Assembly (NCBI RefSeq): GCF_002920615.1
Contig: NZ_PQSU01000006.1
Span: 1 to 64,000, forward strand
DNA from: Streptomyces sp. Ru62
Lineage (GTDB): Bacteria; Actinomycetota; Actinomycetes; Streptomycetales; Streptomycetaceae
Direction: 5' to 3'
DNA length: 64,000 bases
Shown here: piece after piece, positions 35,101 to 46,324 of the stretch
Position numbering within the stretch: the first letter of the stretch is position 1
Layout of the letters: the number at the start of each line of letters is the position of its first letter
Notes under the pieces: model-generated
Databases searched by the model: none
Told to the model about the DNA's origin: nothing
The model's input: only the letters and a program-made list of their open reading frames with translations
Translations under genes and position numbers: made by a program

Positions 35101-38100
35101 TCACCGCCGCGGCGTCCGGCGCGCGCCCGACGACCCCGCACCAGGCCCTGCTGTGCGCCCTGTTCGAGGACGTGCTGAAGCTGCCCCGCGACACCGTGGG
35201 CACCGACGTGAACTTCTTCGACCTCGGCGGCGACTCGCTGCTCGCCACCCGCCTGCTGGCCCGTCTGCGGCACGACACCGGCGCGGAGATCCCCATCACC
35301 GCCCTGTTCGAGACACCGACCCCGGCCGCCCTCGCCGCCCGGCTGGCCGCCCACTCCGTCGACGCCCTGCCGCGGCCCGCCCTGGGCGCCGCCGTCCGTC
35401 CCGACCACGTGCCGCTGTCCTTCGCGCAGGAGCGCATGTGGTTCCTCGACCGCCTCGACGAGCAGGCCGCCACGTACAACATCCCGCTCGTGGTGAGGCC
35501 ACCCGCCGATCTCGACGCCGACGCCCTGGAAGCCGCCCTCGGCGACCTGGCCGACCGCCACGAGAGCCTGCGGACGGTGTTCGCCGTGCACGACGGGGCT
35601 CCCCACCAGCGCGTCCTGGCGCCCGGCGCGCTGCGGCCGCCTCTGCGCCGTATCGACTGCCCCGCCGTGGAGAGCGCCGCCCACGTCCAAGCGGCCATGC
35701 GCCACCGCTTCGATCTGAGTGCGGAAGGCCCGCTGGCCGCCTGGCTGCTGGGCCCGGCCGACGACCGTACGCTGCTGCTCCTGCTGCACCACAGCGCGGC
35801 CGACGGCTGGTCCCTGCGGCCCTTCGCCGAGGACCTGAGCGCCGCCTACGCGGCCCGCCGCGCCGGCCGCGCACCCGACTGGGATCCGCTGCCGGTGCAG
35901 TACGCCGACTACGCCCTGTGGCAGCGCGCCCTGCTCGCGCCATCCCCGGACGGCACGGGCCGCCTGGAACGGCTGACCGCCCACTGGCGCGCGGCCCTGG
36001 CCGGCCTGCCCGAAGAGTGCGGCCTGCCCGGCGACCGGCCGCGCCCCGAGGTGCCGCGCGGCACCGGCGCGCACGTGGAGACGGTCGTGGGCGCCGCCCT
36101 CCACCGTGACCTGCTCGCCTTGGCCGACCGCGAGGGCGCCAGCCTGTTCATGGTGCTGCACGCCGCCGTCAGCTCCCTGCTCACCCGCTGCGGCGCGGGT
36201 GAGGACATCGTCCTGGGCACCCCGGTCGCGGGCCGCACCGAGCCCGCTCTGGACCACCTGATCGGCCTGATCAGCAACACCCTGGTCCTGCGCGCCGACA
36301 CCTCCGGCGACCCCGCCTTCCGCGATCTGCTCGCCCGGCTGCGCACCGCCGACCTGGCCGCCCTCGACCACCAGGACCTGCCCTTCGACCGGTTGGTGGA
36401 CGAGCTCAACCCGCCCCGCCGCGCCGGCCGGCACCCGCTGTTCCAGGTGATGCTGGCCCTGCAGAACAACGAACCCGCCGTCCTCGAACTCGACGGGCGA
36501 CAGACCCGGTTGCGGCCGACCGCCAACGGCACCGCCAAGTTCGACCTCTTCGTGGACGTCCTGGAACGGCACACCCGCGAAGGCGCCCCCGACGGCCTCG
36601 CCCTGCACGTCGAGTACGCCACCGACCTGTACGACGCGTCCACCGCCGAGGCGTTCGCCCGCGCCCTGCGCGACGTCCTGCGCGCGGTGAGCGCCGATCC
36701 CGGCGTGCGCGTCGGGCAGTTGCCGGCGGTCCCCGAACGCGCCCCGGCCCCGCCCGCGATCGCGGTCACGGAGGTGGAGGCGGCGGCGCTGTCCGTGCCC
36801 GGCATCCGCGACGCCCGCGCCCTGCCGGCCGCCGACGGCCGGGCGCCGCGCCTGTACGTGGTACCGGGACGCGCGGATGCGGTGGAACGCGTCGAGGAGG
36901 TCCTGCGGGGCGCGGGCCACGACGGTGTCCGCGTCACGGCCGTCAACGCCCTGCCCTTCGGCGAGGACGGCACGCTCGACACCGACGCGCTCCGGGCTCT
37001 GCCCGCCGTGGACCGCGCCTCGGCCGCCGCCTGGCAGGAAAGCCTGGTCCGCCTGCCCGGGGTGACCGCCGCCGAGGTGACGACGGAGGACGTCCCCGAG
37101 GAACTGGGCCGCCGCCACACCGGTCTGCCCGAGCGCACCGCGACTGCGGCATCCGCTGACGGCACCGCCGGCACGGGGGCGTCGTCCGCCGTACCGGCGC
37201 TCAGCGAGGGCCCCGCGCTCGCCGGGCCGTCCGTCTCCGACTGGGCGCAGGCCCTGCGCCGCGCCGCAGAGCGGGCACAGGGCGACATCGTCCACGTCCA
37301 CGCCGACGGCAGCGAGCACCGGCGCAGTTACGCCTCCCTCATCCCCGAGGCCTCCCGGGTCCTGGCCGGACTGCGTGAGGCCGGACTGCGCCCCGGCGAC
37401 CAGGTCATCCTCCAGTGCGACGCCACCGAGGACTTCCTGGCCGTGCTGTGGGGCTGCATCCTGGGCGGCTTCGTCGCCGTCCCGCTGACCGTTCCCGCTT
37501 CCTACGGCACGCCTTCGGCGGCGCTGACCAAGCTGGAGGGCATCTGGCGGATGCTCGGCCGGCCCTGGATCGTGTGCTCCGCCGACCGTGAGACGGGCCT
37601 GCGCGAGCTGGCCGCCCGGCAGAACTGGCCCGGACTGCGGCTGACCACGGCCGGGAAGCTGCGCGAGGCGGCCGAGGATCGCGACTGGTACCCCGCCCGG
37701 CCCGACGACCTCATCCTGATGCTGATGACGTCCGGCAGCACCGGCCTGCCGAAGGCGGTACGGCTCACCCACCGCAACGTGCTGACCCGCTCGGCCGCCA
37801 CCGAGCAGATGAACGGGCTCGGTGCCGCGGACGTCTCCTTGAACTGGATCCCGCTCGACCACGTCACCGGCGTGGTGATGTTCCACCTGCGGGACGTGTA
37901 CCTGGGCTGCCGCCAGATCCACGCGCCCACTTCCTGGATCCTTCAGGACCCGCTGCGCTGGATGGACCTCGCCGACCGCCACCGCGTCACCGTCACCTGG
38001 GCGCCCAACTTCGCCTTCGGCCTGCTCGCCGAGCAGGCCGACCGCTTCGCCGACCGCACCTGGGACCTGTCGCCGATGCGTCTGGTGATGAACGCCGGCG

Positions 38101-40925
38101 AGGTCGTGGTGGCCGCCGCGGCCCGCCGCTTCCTGCACACGCTCAAGCCCTTCCGCCTGCCGCAGGACGTGATGCACCCCGGCTGGGGCATGTCCGAGAC
38201 CTGCTCGGTGGTCACCGACGCCGTGTTGCCCGGCGAACCCGGCCCCGGCGAGGGCACGTTCGTCAGCTGCGGCCGCCCCTACCCCGGTTTCGCCATGCGC
38301 GTCGTCGACGACGCCGGTACGGTGCTCGCCGAGGGCGACACCGGCCGCCTCCAGGTCCGCGGCACCTCCGTGACCGGCGGCTACCACGACAACCCGGGCG
38401 CCAACGCCGAGGCGTTCACCGAGGACGGCTGGTTCGACACCGGCGACCTGGCGTTCCTGCGCGAGGGCGAGCTGTACATCACCGGCCGCGCCAAGGACGT
38501 CATCATCGTCAACGGCGTCAACCACTACAGCCACGAGATCGAGGCCTGCGTCGAGGAACTTCCGCACGTCGTGCGCAGCTTCACCGCCGCGGTCGCCGTG
38601 CGCTCCGGCCCCTCGGCGACCACCGACGAACTGGCCCTGTTCCTCCACCTCTCCCCCGAGGCCGCGGCGGGCGACACGGCCGCCGCCCTGCGGGAGATCG
38701 CGGGCAAGGTGACGCGGGAGATCGGCGTCAGCCCCGCCTTCCTCGTCCCCGTCCCCCAGGACGCGATCCCCAAGACGGAGATCGGCAAGATCCAGCGCAC
38801 CAGGCTGCGCAAGAGCTTCGAGGCCGGCGCCTTCGACGAGGAGGTGCGCGCCGCCCAGCTGCTGCTGGGCACCGCCGCCACCGTGCCCGACTGGTTCCTG
38901 CGCCCGGTGTGGCAGCGCGCCCACCACGTCGCGCCCCGCGGGACGGCACCGGGCCGGCACACCCTCGTCCTCACGGGCGGCGACCCGGACACCCAACGGC
39001 TCGCCGGACGGATCGCCGACGCGCTGCGCCGCGCCGGCGGGCGGTGCACCCTGGCCACCGACGCGGCCTCGTACGCCCGGCTCGACGCCGCACGCTACCG
39101 GCTGCGGACCGGCGAGGAGAGCGACATCACCACCCTGCTGGAGCAGTTGGAGCGCGACCAGCGGCCGGTCGACGCCGTCCTGCACCTCGGCGGCCTGGCC
39201 CCCCTGGACGACACGGGCACGACACCGTACGAGGCAACCGGCGCCCTGTCCCTGCTCGCCCTCGCGCGTGCCCTCGCCGCCCGGCCCGAGCGGCGGCAGC
39301 CCGTCGACCTGGTGTATGTGACGGCGGGCGCCCAGGGCGTGCGCGCCGAGGACCGGCCCCGCCCGGAACAGGCCATGGCGGGCGCCCTGCTCAAGTCCCT
39401 CGGCGAGGAGCTGGGCCGGCTGCGCGGCACCCACCTCGACCTCCCGCCGGACGACGGCGAGGACCGGCTGCCCCTGGTGCTGGCCGAGGCGGGAGCAGCC
39501 ACCGAGGGAGCGGAGGTGGCCTACCGCGGCGGGCACCGCTACGTACGCCGGCTCGCCCCGTTGCCCGACGCGCCGGCGCCCGTCCGGCAGCGACCCGGCG
39601 ACGGCTTCACCCTCCTCACCGGCGGACTGGGCGGTGTCGGCGGCGAGGTCGCGGCCCACCTGCTGCGCGCGCCCGGCACCCGCCTGCTGATCCTGGGCCG
39701 CACCCCCGAGGACGAACTGGGCACCGGGACAGGCGAACCGGACCGCGGGGAGCTGCTGCGGCGGCTGAGTGAGCTGGGCGAGGTCCGCTACGCGTGCGCC
39801 GACGTCACCGACGAGCAGCAGGTGCGCGCCGCGGTGGACGCGGCCGCCCAGGCTTGGGGCGTTGCGCTGACCTCGGTGCTGCATCTGGCCGGAGCGCTCG
39901 TCGAACGCCCTGTCGGCGAGCTGGACGGCGACACCTGGCGGCAGGCGCTGGCGGCGAAGGCGCACGGCGCGTGGACGCTGCACCGGCTGACCGCCGACCA
40001 CCCGGTCGCCTCCTTCGTCACGTTCTCCTCGGTGAACGGCTACTTCGGCGGTGCCATGAACGCCGCCTACGCCGCCGCCAACGCCTACCTCGACGCCCTC
40101 GCCCTGTACCGTCGCCGCCTCGGTCTGCCCGCGCAGTCCCTGGCCTGGAGCATGTGGCGGGAGCGGGGTGTGAGCCGCGGTTACCGGCTCGCCGCGCTCA
40201 CCGAGGCCCGTGGCTACCGGCTGCTGGACGTGCCCGCCGCGCTGCGCTCCTTCGATCTCGCCCGCACGCTGGACGAGCCGCACCTGCTCATCGGTGCCGA
40301 CCGCACCGCCCCGTGGGTGCGCAGTCATGTGGCGGCACCCGTCCGCCAGGTACGCCGTCCGGTCGCGCGCGTCGGCCTCTCGGACGGCACCGACCTCGGC
40401 GCCTTGTACCGCGCGGCCGCCGACGCCGCCCGCGCCGCGGGCCTGGGCGACGACTGGGTGCTGCGCTCGGCCGGCGCCACCGGGCGCCCGGAGGCGGACG
40501 GGCCGGGCAAGGACGTGCGGCAGCTGGAGAGCAGGCTCGCCGAGGTGTGGTGCGGCGTGCTGGGCCGCGACCGGGTAGGACGGGACGAGAACTTCTTCGA
40601 CCTGGGCGGCAACTCGCTGCTGCTGGTCACTGCCCAGAGCGCGGTCAACAGCGCCTTCGACACCGATCTGTCGGTCGTGGACCTGTTCGCCCACCCCACC
40701 GTGCGCGACCTGGCCCGTCACCTGGCGGCCCGCACCGGCCCCGCCGTCGCCGAGCCGTCACCGGAGCCGGGGACCGACGCCGGCCGCTCAGGCGGCCCCG
40801 ACGCGGAGCGTCCCGCCGAGCCGGCGTCCAGCGGCCTGGACCGCGCCAAGGAACAAGCACAACGGCAGCGTGCGGCACGTGCCCGCCGCACCGCACGGCA
40901 CGGAAAGGACCGCGGCCATGCATGA
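32198..40925 (+). CDS. Hybrid NRPS megasynthase C-A-T-C-AL-KR-T (one-base frameshift at 35,003-35,006)
   Basis: ATG 32,198 follows GTGAGGG. Domain order, by residues of the repaired 2,908-residue protein: C1 (about 5-430, HHILLDGYS; EntF-like, so it accepts a carrier-bound starter); A1 (445-960, YIIHTSGSTGRPKG; specificity residues read as D-F-W-S-V-G-M-V-H-K, close to the Thr code DFWNIGMVHK); T1 (980-1045, LGGDSLLATR); C2 (1065-1500, HHSAADGWS); a degenerate linker; an acyl-ligase-like domain AL (1695-2215, LMTSGSTGLPKAV); KR (2230-2715, TGGLGGVGG, FSSVNGYFGG, Tyr in AAYAAANAYL); and T2 (2770-2845, LGGNSLLLV). AL-KR-T recalls the PksJ loading module, where the KR reduces an alpha-keto group. 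An extra C in CCCC at 35,003-35,006 ends the first frame at 36,109 unless corrected; LP-EHMVPAACVDVDALPL spans the join. It overlaps the PKS gene by 8 bp. Confidence 0.88.
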
Positions 40926-43900
40926 CACCCCCGCAGCGCACGAGGACGTCCCCGCCGTCGCCGTGATCGGCATGGCGGGCCGCTTCCCCGGGGCCGACGA
41001 CCTGGACGCCTTCTGGGAGAACCTGACGGCCGGCCGGGAGTCGGTGCGCCCCGTCAGCGATGAGGAGTTCCTCGCCGCGGGCGGCGACCCGCGCGACCTC
41101 GACGACCCCTCGCTGGTGCGCATGGCGTCCGTCGTGGAGGGCATGGACCGCTTCGACTCCGGCTTCTTCGGCTACAGCCCCGCCGAGGCGGCCGTCGTCG
41201 ACCCGCAGCAGCGGCTGCTGCTGGAGACGGCCTACCACGCCCTGGAGGACGCCGGCTGCCTGGGCGAGGGCCGTACGACCGGGGCGTTCGGTGTGTACGC
41301 GGGCAGCGGCGACAGCCGCTATTACCCCGCCCACGTCCATCCCCGCTTCGCCGGGCAGCCCGGATCGGTCGCCCTGGTGCACGCGGCCACCGCCAACTCC
41401 CTGGGCACGCTCGCCACCCGCGTCTCCTACGAACTGGGCCTGACCGGCCCGAGCGTGTCGCTGCAGACGGCCTGCTCCACCGCGCTGGTCGCCGTGCACA
41501 CCGCCTGCCAGGACCTGCTGGACCACCGCTGCGACACCGCCCTGGCGGCCGCGGTCTCCCTCAACCCCTCCGCCGCCCTGGGCTACCGGCACGTTCCCGA
41601 CGGGCCCTTCTCCCCCGACGGCCATTGCCGCGCCTTCGCCGCAGACGCCGCCGGCACCTCCTCCGGCGACGGCGTGGGCGCCGTCGTCCTCAAGCGCCTG
41701 GAGGACGCCCTCGCCGACGGCGACCGCATCCGCGCCGTCATCCGCGGCAGCGCCGTCAACAACGACGGGCGCCGCAAGGTCGGCTTCAGCGCGCCCAGCG
41801 CCGCCGGACAGACCGAGGTCATCCTCGCGGCCCAGGCCGAGGCGATGGTCGACGCGGACACCATCGGACTGGTCGAGGCGCACGGCACCGCCACCAAGCT
41901 CGGCGATCCGATCGAGGTCGCGGCGCTCACCGAAGCCTTCCGGCACAGCACCGACCAGCGGGGCTTCTGTGCCCTGGGGTCGGTGAAGACCAACATCGGC
42001 CACCTGGGAGCGGCGGCCGGAATCGCCGGGCTCATCAAGGCCGTGCTGGCCCTGGAGCACCGGCAGATCCCGCCGAGCCTGCACTTCGACCGGCCCAACC
42101 CGCTCATCGACTTCGACTCCAGCCCCTTCCGGGTGCCCACGGCCCTGGAGGACTGGCCCGAGCGCGACCACCCGCGCCGGGCCGCCGTCTCCGCCTTCGG
42201 CATCGGCGGCACCAACGCCCACGTCATCCTGGAGGAGGCCCCGCCCGTCACCCCCGCCGCGTCCCGCCCGGCCGAGGACCGCCGCCGCCTGGTGCTGCCG
42301 GTCTCCGCACGCACCGCCGGCGCGCTGCGCGGCCAGGCCGACGCGCTCGCCCGGCACCTGGAGCGCCGTCCCGGCCTGCGCCTGGACGACATCGCGTACT
42401 CCCTGCGCGCCGAGCGGCCCGCGCTGCGCCACCGCCTCACCGTCACGGCGGCCTCCCGCGAGGAGGCCGTGGCGGCCCTGCGCAGCGCCGCGCCCGTCAC
42501 CCCGCCGGTGGGCGACGACCCGGCCGGGGTGGCATTCCTGCTTCCGGGCGGCGGCACCCAGTACGCCGGCATGGGGGCGGAGCTCTACCGCGAGCACGCC
42601 GTCTACCGCGACACCGTCGACGAGTGCGCGCGCATCCTGCGGCCCGTCCTCGGCGGCGACCTGCGCGGCACGCTGGTCGAGCGGCGGCCGGCCGACGACA
42701 CCGACGCCCTCCTGGGCCTGGTGGTGACCGAGTACGCGCTGGCCCGCACGCTGATGGAGGCGGGCGTGCGCCCGGACGCCCTCATCGGCCACTCCCTGGG
42801 CGAGTACACGGCGGCCTGCCTGGCCGGGGTGATCGACCTGGAGGAGATGCTGCCGCTGGTCACCGAGCGGATCCGGCTGATCAGCTCCGCGGGCGGCGCC
42901 ACGACCGGCGTCGCCGCGCCGGCGGAGGAGGTCCTGCCGCTGCTCGACGAGCAGTTGTCCCTGACCGCCGTCAACGGCCCCACCGCGTGCACCGTCGCCG
43001 GACACCTCGACGCGGTCGAACGCTTCGAGGCCGGCCTCGCCCGCCGGGGGACGCCCTTCCGCCGCCTGCGCATTCCCGTCGCGGCCCACTCCCACGTCCT
43101 GGATCCCGTGCTGCCGGCCTTCGAGAGCCACCTGCGACAGGTCACGCTGCGTCCGCCGCGCATCCCCTACGTCACCAACGTCACCGGCGCCTGGATCACC
43201 GACGCGCAGGCCACCTCCGTACAGCACTGGCTCGACCACACCCGGCACACCGTGCGCTTCGCCGACGGCATCGCCGCCCTGTGGGACCGCCTGCACCCCG
43301 TCCTGGTGGAGATCGGCCCCGGGGACACGCTGACCAAGCTGGCCGTCAGCCGGCTCGCCGACGAGGCACCGGTGACGGTGACCACCATGCGGCACGCCAA
43401 GGCGGAGGCGGCCGACTCCTTCGTCCTGGCCGAGGCCCTGGGCCGGCTGTGGTGCGCGGGCGTGGACGCCGCTCTTCCACCGGTGCCGGGCGCCGCCCGC
43501 AGGGTGCCGCTGCCGCCGTACGCCTTCGAACGCCACCGCCACTGGATCGACGCCCCCGGCGTCCGTACGGACACCCCGGCGCCCGACGACCCGGTCGCGG
43601 CACCGGCCGGCAGTGCCCTCGCCCCGCGCCCCCGGCTGACGACGGAGCACGTGCCGCCGCGCTCCGAACGCGAGGAGGCGGTCACCCGGGTGTGGGAGGA
43701 GACACTCGGCATCGGCGGCATCGGCGTGCACGACAACTTCTTCGACCTGGGCGGCGACTCGATGCGCGCCGTGCTGCTGGCCGGCCGCTTGCGCCAGACG
43801 GGCGTCCTCGACGTCCCCGCGGCGAAGCTGCTGGCCGCTCCCACGGTCGCCGGCCTGCTCGCCGAGGAACCGGCAGGCGGGGCGCCGGACGCCCGCCCCG

Positions 43901-44724
43901 TCACCGCGCTGGGCCCGCTGCTGCCCCTGCGCACGGAGGGCACCGCCACCCCGCTGTTCTGCCTCCACCCCGGGGCGGGCGTGTCCTGGCGCTACGCGGG
44001 CCTGCTGCCCCACCTGGGCGGCGACCAGCCCGTCTACGGCGTCCAGGCCCTGGGTCTTGACGGCACCCGGCCGCCCGCGGCCGACGCCGCCGCCATGGTC
44101 GGCGCCTACCTCGACCTGGTGCGCGAGGTGCAGCCGCACGGTCCCTACCGGCTGCTGGGCTGGTCCTACGGAGGGTTTGTGGCACACGCCATGGCCTGCG
44201 CCCTCCAGGAGGCCGGTGAACGGGTCGAACTCCTCGCCATGCTCGACGCGCCCCAGCCCCGCGGCACCAGCTACGACCCCGAGACGGCCGAACGACAGGT
44301 CGCCGCCCTGCTGGCGCGGGTCGCCGGCCTGCCCCTGCCACCCGGGGCCGCGCCGGAGGTGGAGTCGGTCCTGGACCGCATCGACGCCGCCCTGGCCGCC
44401 GATCCGGCCAGTTCCCCCGTCACGCGCGCGGAGGCCGCCGCCATCGCCGCCGTCATGCGCAACAACCTGCGCATCGCACCGCAGTTCGCCCCCGGTCGCT
44501 TCCGCGGTGACGTGCTGTTCTTCAGCGCGGCCCAGGAGCCGGCCACGGAGTTCTCCGGCGACCTCGCGGTGCAGCCCGGCAAGGCCGACGGCTGGCGCCC
44601 GTACGTCGACGGCACCCTTCACGACCACCAGGTGCCGTGCGGTCATTACGAGATGACCGAGCCGGAGCCGATCGCCCGCATCGGCGAAACGGTCGCCAAG
44701 GCCCTGCGCGCCCTGAGGTACTGA
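40918..44724 (+). CDS. Type I PKS termination module KS-AT-ACP-TE
   Basis: Starting at ATG 40,918 (GGAAAGGA upstream, overlapping the NRPS stop), the 1,268-residue protein contains four domains. KS (residues about 10-440; Cys in TACSTALVA, His in HGTATKLGDP and NIGHLGAAAG). AT (535-830; GHSLGEYTAA; the specificity motif region reads AAHSH, seen in malonyl-type ATs of NRPS-PKS hybrids but not diagnostic). ACP (920-990; LGGDSMRAVLL). Thioesterase (1,010-1,268; GWSYGGF nucleophile, C-terminal His in CGHYEMTEPE). There are no KR, DH or ER domains, so one extender unit is added and left as a beta-keto, then the chain is released by hydrolysis or cyclisation. This is the last step of the assembly line. 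Confidence 0.93.
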   Translation: MHDTPAAHEDVPAVAVIGMAGRFPGADDLDAFWENLTAGRESVRPVSDEEFLAAGGDPRDLDDPSLVRMASVVEGMDRFDSGFFGYSPAEAAVVDPQQRLLLETAYHALEDAGCLGEGRTTGAFGVYAGSGDSRYYPAHVHPRFAGQPGSVALVHAATANSLGTLATRVSYELGLTGPSVSLQTACSTALVAVHTACQDLLDHRCDTALAAAVSLNPSAALGYRHVPDGPFSPDGHCRAFAADAAGTSSGDGVGAVVLKRLEDALADGDRIRAVIRGSAVNNDGRRKVGFSAPSAAGQTEVILAAQAEAMVDADTIGLVEAHGTATKLGDPIEVAALTEAFRHSTDQRGFCALGSVKTNIGHLGAAAGIAGLIKAVLALEHRQIPPSLHFDRPNPLIDFDSSPFRVPTALEDWPERDHPRRAAVSAFGIGGTNAHVILEEAPPVTPAASRPAEDRRRLVLPVSARTAGALRGQADALARHLERRPGLRLDDIAYSLRAERPALRHRLTVTAASREEAVAALRSAAPVTPPVGDDPAGVAFLLPGGGTQYAGMGAELYREHAVYRDTVDECARILRPVLGGDLRGTLVERRPADDTDALLGLVVTEYALARTLMEAGVRPDALIGHSLGEYTAACLAGVIDLEEMLPLVTERIRLISSAGGATTGVAAPAEEVLPLLDEQLSLTAVNGPTACTVAGHLDAVERFEAGLARRGTPFRRLRIPVAAHSHVLDPVLPAFESHLRQVTLRPPRIPYVTNVTGAWITDAQATSVQHWLDHTRHTVRFADGIAALWDRLHPVLVEIGPGDTLTKLAVSRLADEAPVTVTTMRHAKAEAADSFVLAEALGRLWCAGVDAALPPVPGAARRVPLPPYAFERHRHWIDAPGVRTDTPAPDDPVAAPAGSALAPRPRLTTEHVPPRSEREEAVTRVWEETLGIGGIGVHDNFFDLGGDSMRAVLLAGRLRQTGVLDVPAAKLLAAPTVAGLLAEEPAGGAPDARPVTALGPLLPLRTEGTATPLFCLHPGAGVSWRYAGLLPHLGGDQPVYGVQALGLDGTRPPAADAAAMVGAYLDLVREVQPHGPYRLLGWSYGGFVAHAMACALQEAGERVELLAMLDAPQPRGTSYDPETAERQVAALLARVAGLPLPPGAAPEVESVLDRIDAALAADPASSPVTRAEAAAIAAVMRNNLRIAPQFAPGRFRGDVLFFSAAQEPATEFSGDLAVQPGKADGWRPYVDGTLHDHQVPCGHYEMTEPEPIARIGETVAKALRALRY

Positions 44725-45426
44725 GCCCACGGCCGCCCGCGCTCGTGACCGACCCCGGACCGCCGCCCACGCGCCCCCCGGTCCACCGAGTCCGCCGACG
44801 CCTCCCGCACCGACGGGGTGGACGTCCCACCCGTTCGGCCGCGGGCAGGTCGCGGTGGAGGTGGTGGCGACGGGCGTCGGCCGCCACCCGTCCGGGCGGC
44901 GCCGGGTGAGCCCGGGGCCGGCACGAGGCCGAGCACTGGGGCCGGCTGCCGGACATCTCCGACGTGGGGGGCCATGAGTCGGTGGGTGAGCGGCGCCCGC
45001 GCCTTCGCCGGCGCTTCCGGAACGTGCTCGGTGAGCGCCGCAACGCGCGCGTCGTGCCGGAGCGCTCGGGCTGCGACACCGTACCCACGTCCCCGCACCT
45101 GTTCGACAGCGGCGGTATGGTCGTCAGCCGCAGCGGCACCACCGGCTACGACGGTGACGTGGGCCCGCGCTCTCCGTGGGTGCGGCCGAAGCGGCTGCCC
45201 TCGCTCTCGCCTTCCACGAGATCGGCCCGGTCCACCGGCTGCCCGGAGGGAAGCGCTCACGCCTCCGGGCGCGCGTCGACGGCTCTGCCGGAAGGCGGTC
45301 GTCCGCTGCTCGGACGGTCGGCGAGCCGGGCTGGCAGAGGACACGCGTGCGCGGTGCTCCTGCTCCGGCGGGCCGGGGGTGTCCCCATGGCCGACGGCTT
45401 CCTCGGCGCGAGCGGACCGGCACCCC
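44725..45426. other. No recognisable gene (about 700 bp)
   Basis: Long open frames on both strands reflect GC bias only: none has a good start or any family pattern. The region separates the convergent PKS and phosphopantetheinyl transferase genes. A plus-strand piece (GQVAVEVVATGVGRH) recalls the N-terminus of zinc alcohol dehydrogenases but does not continue, so a decayed gene is possible. Confidence 0.4.
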
Positions 45427-46293
45427 CTAATCAGCCGCGTCGCACCTGCCGTCGGCCGATGCGGGCACGGCGTCGGCCCAGCCCACCACGTAACTGAACA
45501 CGCCCGCGCCGACGGGCAGCGAGCGCACCCGCACCGCGTACGCGGGATCCGCGCGCAGACCGATCCGCAGCTCCTCGCCGCTCGGCCTGGCCCACAGGTC
45601 CCGCAGCGTCCTCATCGACGTGGCCGTGGCCTGCCCCACCGCGAGGTACAGCGCCTTCCACGCGGCCTCCTTGGCCGAGAACAGGGCTGTCAACGGCCAG
45701 GGCGTGCCGTCCGGCCCGGCAGCGGTGTCCGCCAGCCGTGCCTCGTCCGCGCGCAGCACCAGGCGTGCCGCGCCGGCCGGCAGCAGCCGCAGCTCCAGGT
45801 CGCAGCCGAGCGGGGCGTTCTCCCCCGGCCCGCGGGCCACGGCGACGGCAATCCCGGCACTGTGCGAGATCGACGCCGCCCGTCCGGGCGCGAACACCGG
45901 CAGGCGACCCGCGCGGGGAATCTCGCCGCAGTCCAGGCCCACCGCGCGCAGGGCCCGGCGGGCGGCCTGCCGCCCGGCCAGGAACTCCCGGCGGCGGCGT
46001 GGCGGCATCGGCGCCGCCGCGGACGCCTCCGCCGGGCCGCCCGGCCCCAACCGCGGCTCACCGACATGGGCGAACCCCAGGCCCAGCCCGGCGGCGTCCG
46101 GCAGGGGGCGCAGCCGGGCCAAGGCGGCGACGGCCGCGGGCAGGCGCTCGGCGCCGGCGGCGAAGGCCCCGTCCCGCTCACGGCGAAGGGAGCCGGGCGC
46201 CGCGGCGAGAACGCCGGGGGCCGCGCGGCCGTACGTCCCCTGCCCGCCCAGGTCTGCGCCCGGGCCGAGGGCGGGCCCGCCGGGGCCGGTCAA
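45427..46293 (-). CDS. 4'-phosphopantetheinyl transferase (Sfp type)
   Basis: The C-terminal 190 residues of this 288-residue protein have the Sfp signatures: SISHSAGIAVAVARG, the metal-binding GCDLELRL, and FSAKEAAWKALY. It converts apo carrier proteins to the holo form using CoA; likely clients are the free ACP, the NRPS T domains and the PKS ACP. The start is uncertain: TTG 46,293 (GGAG 8 bp upstream) is proposed because the frame overlaps the ligase gene further upstream. It is the last gene of the leftward ACP-ligase-PPTase block. Confidence 0.85.
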   Translation of the reverse strand: MTGPGGPALGPGADLGGQGTYGRAAPGVLAAAPGSLRRERDGAFAAGAERLPAAVAALARLRPLPDAAGLGLGFAHVGEPRLGPGGPAEASAAAPMPPRRRREFLAGRQAARRALRAVGLDCGEIPRAGRLPVFAPGRAASISHSAGIAVAVARGPGENAPLGCDLELRLLPAGAARLVLRADEARLADTAAGPDGTPWPLTALFSAKEAAWKALYLAVGQATATSMRTLRDLWARPSGEELRIGLRADPAYAVRVRSLPVGAGVFSYVVGWADAVPASADGRCDAAD

Positions 46294-46324
46294 CAGGCCG
46301 CGCTCCGCGCACCACCGCCCACCG

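Noticed and set aside
34548..40721. Very long minus-strand open frame (over 2,000 codons) opposite the NRPS
   Set aside because: It mirrors the NRPS codons: a frame rich in Gly, Gln, Val and Arg without domain patterns. It is a GC-bias shadow of the plus-strand gene.
40918..44724. Trans-AT PKS
   Set aside because: The AL-KR part of the NRPS recalls trans-AT systems, but this module has its own AT with an intact GHSLGEY active site.
40645..44730. Minus-strand open frame of about 1,360 codons opposite the PKS
   Set aside because: Same reason: low-complexity composition, no motifs, exactly antisense to well-supported KS-AT-ACP-TE domains.
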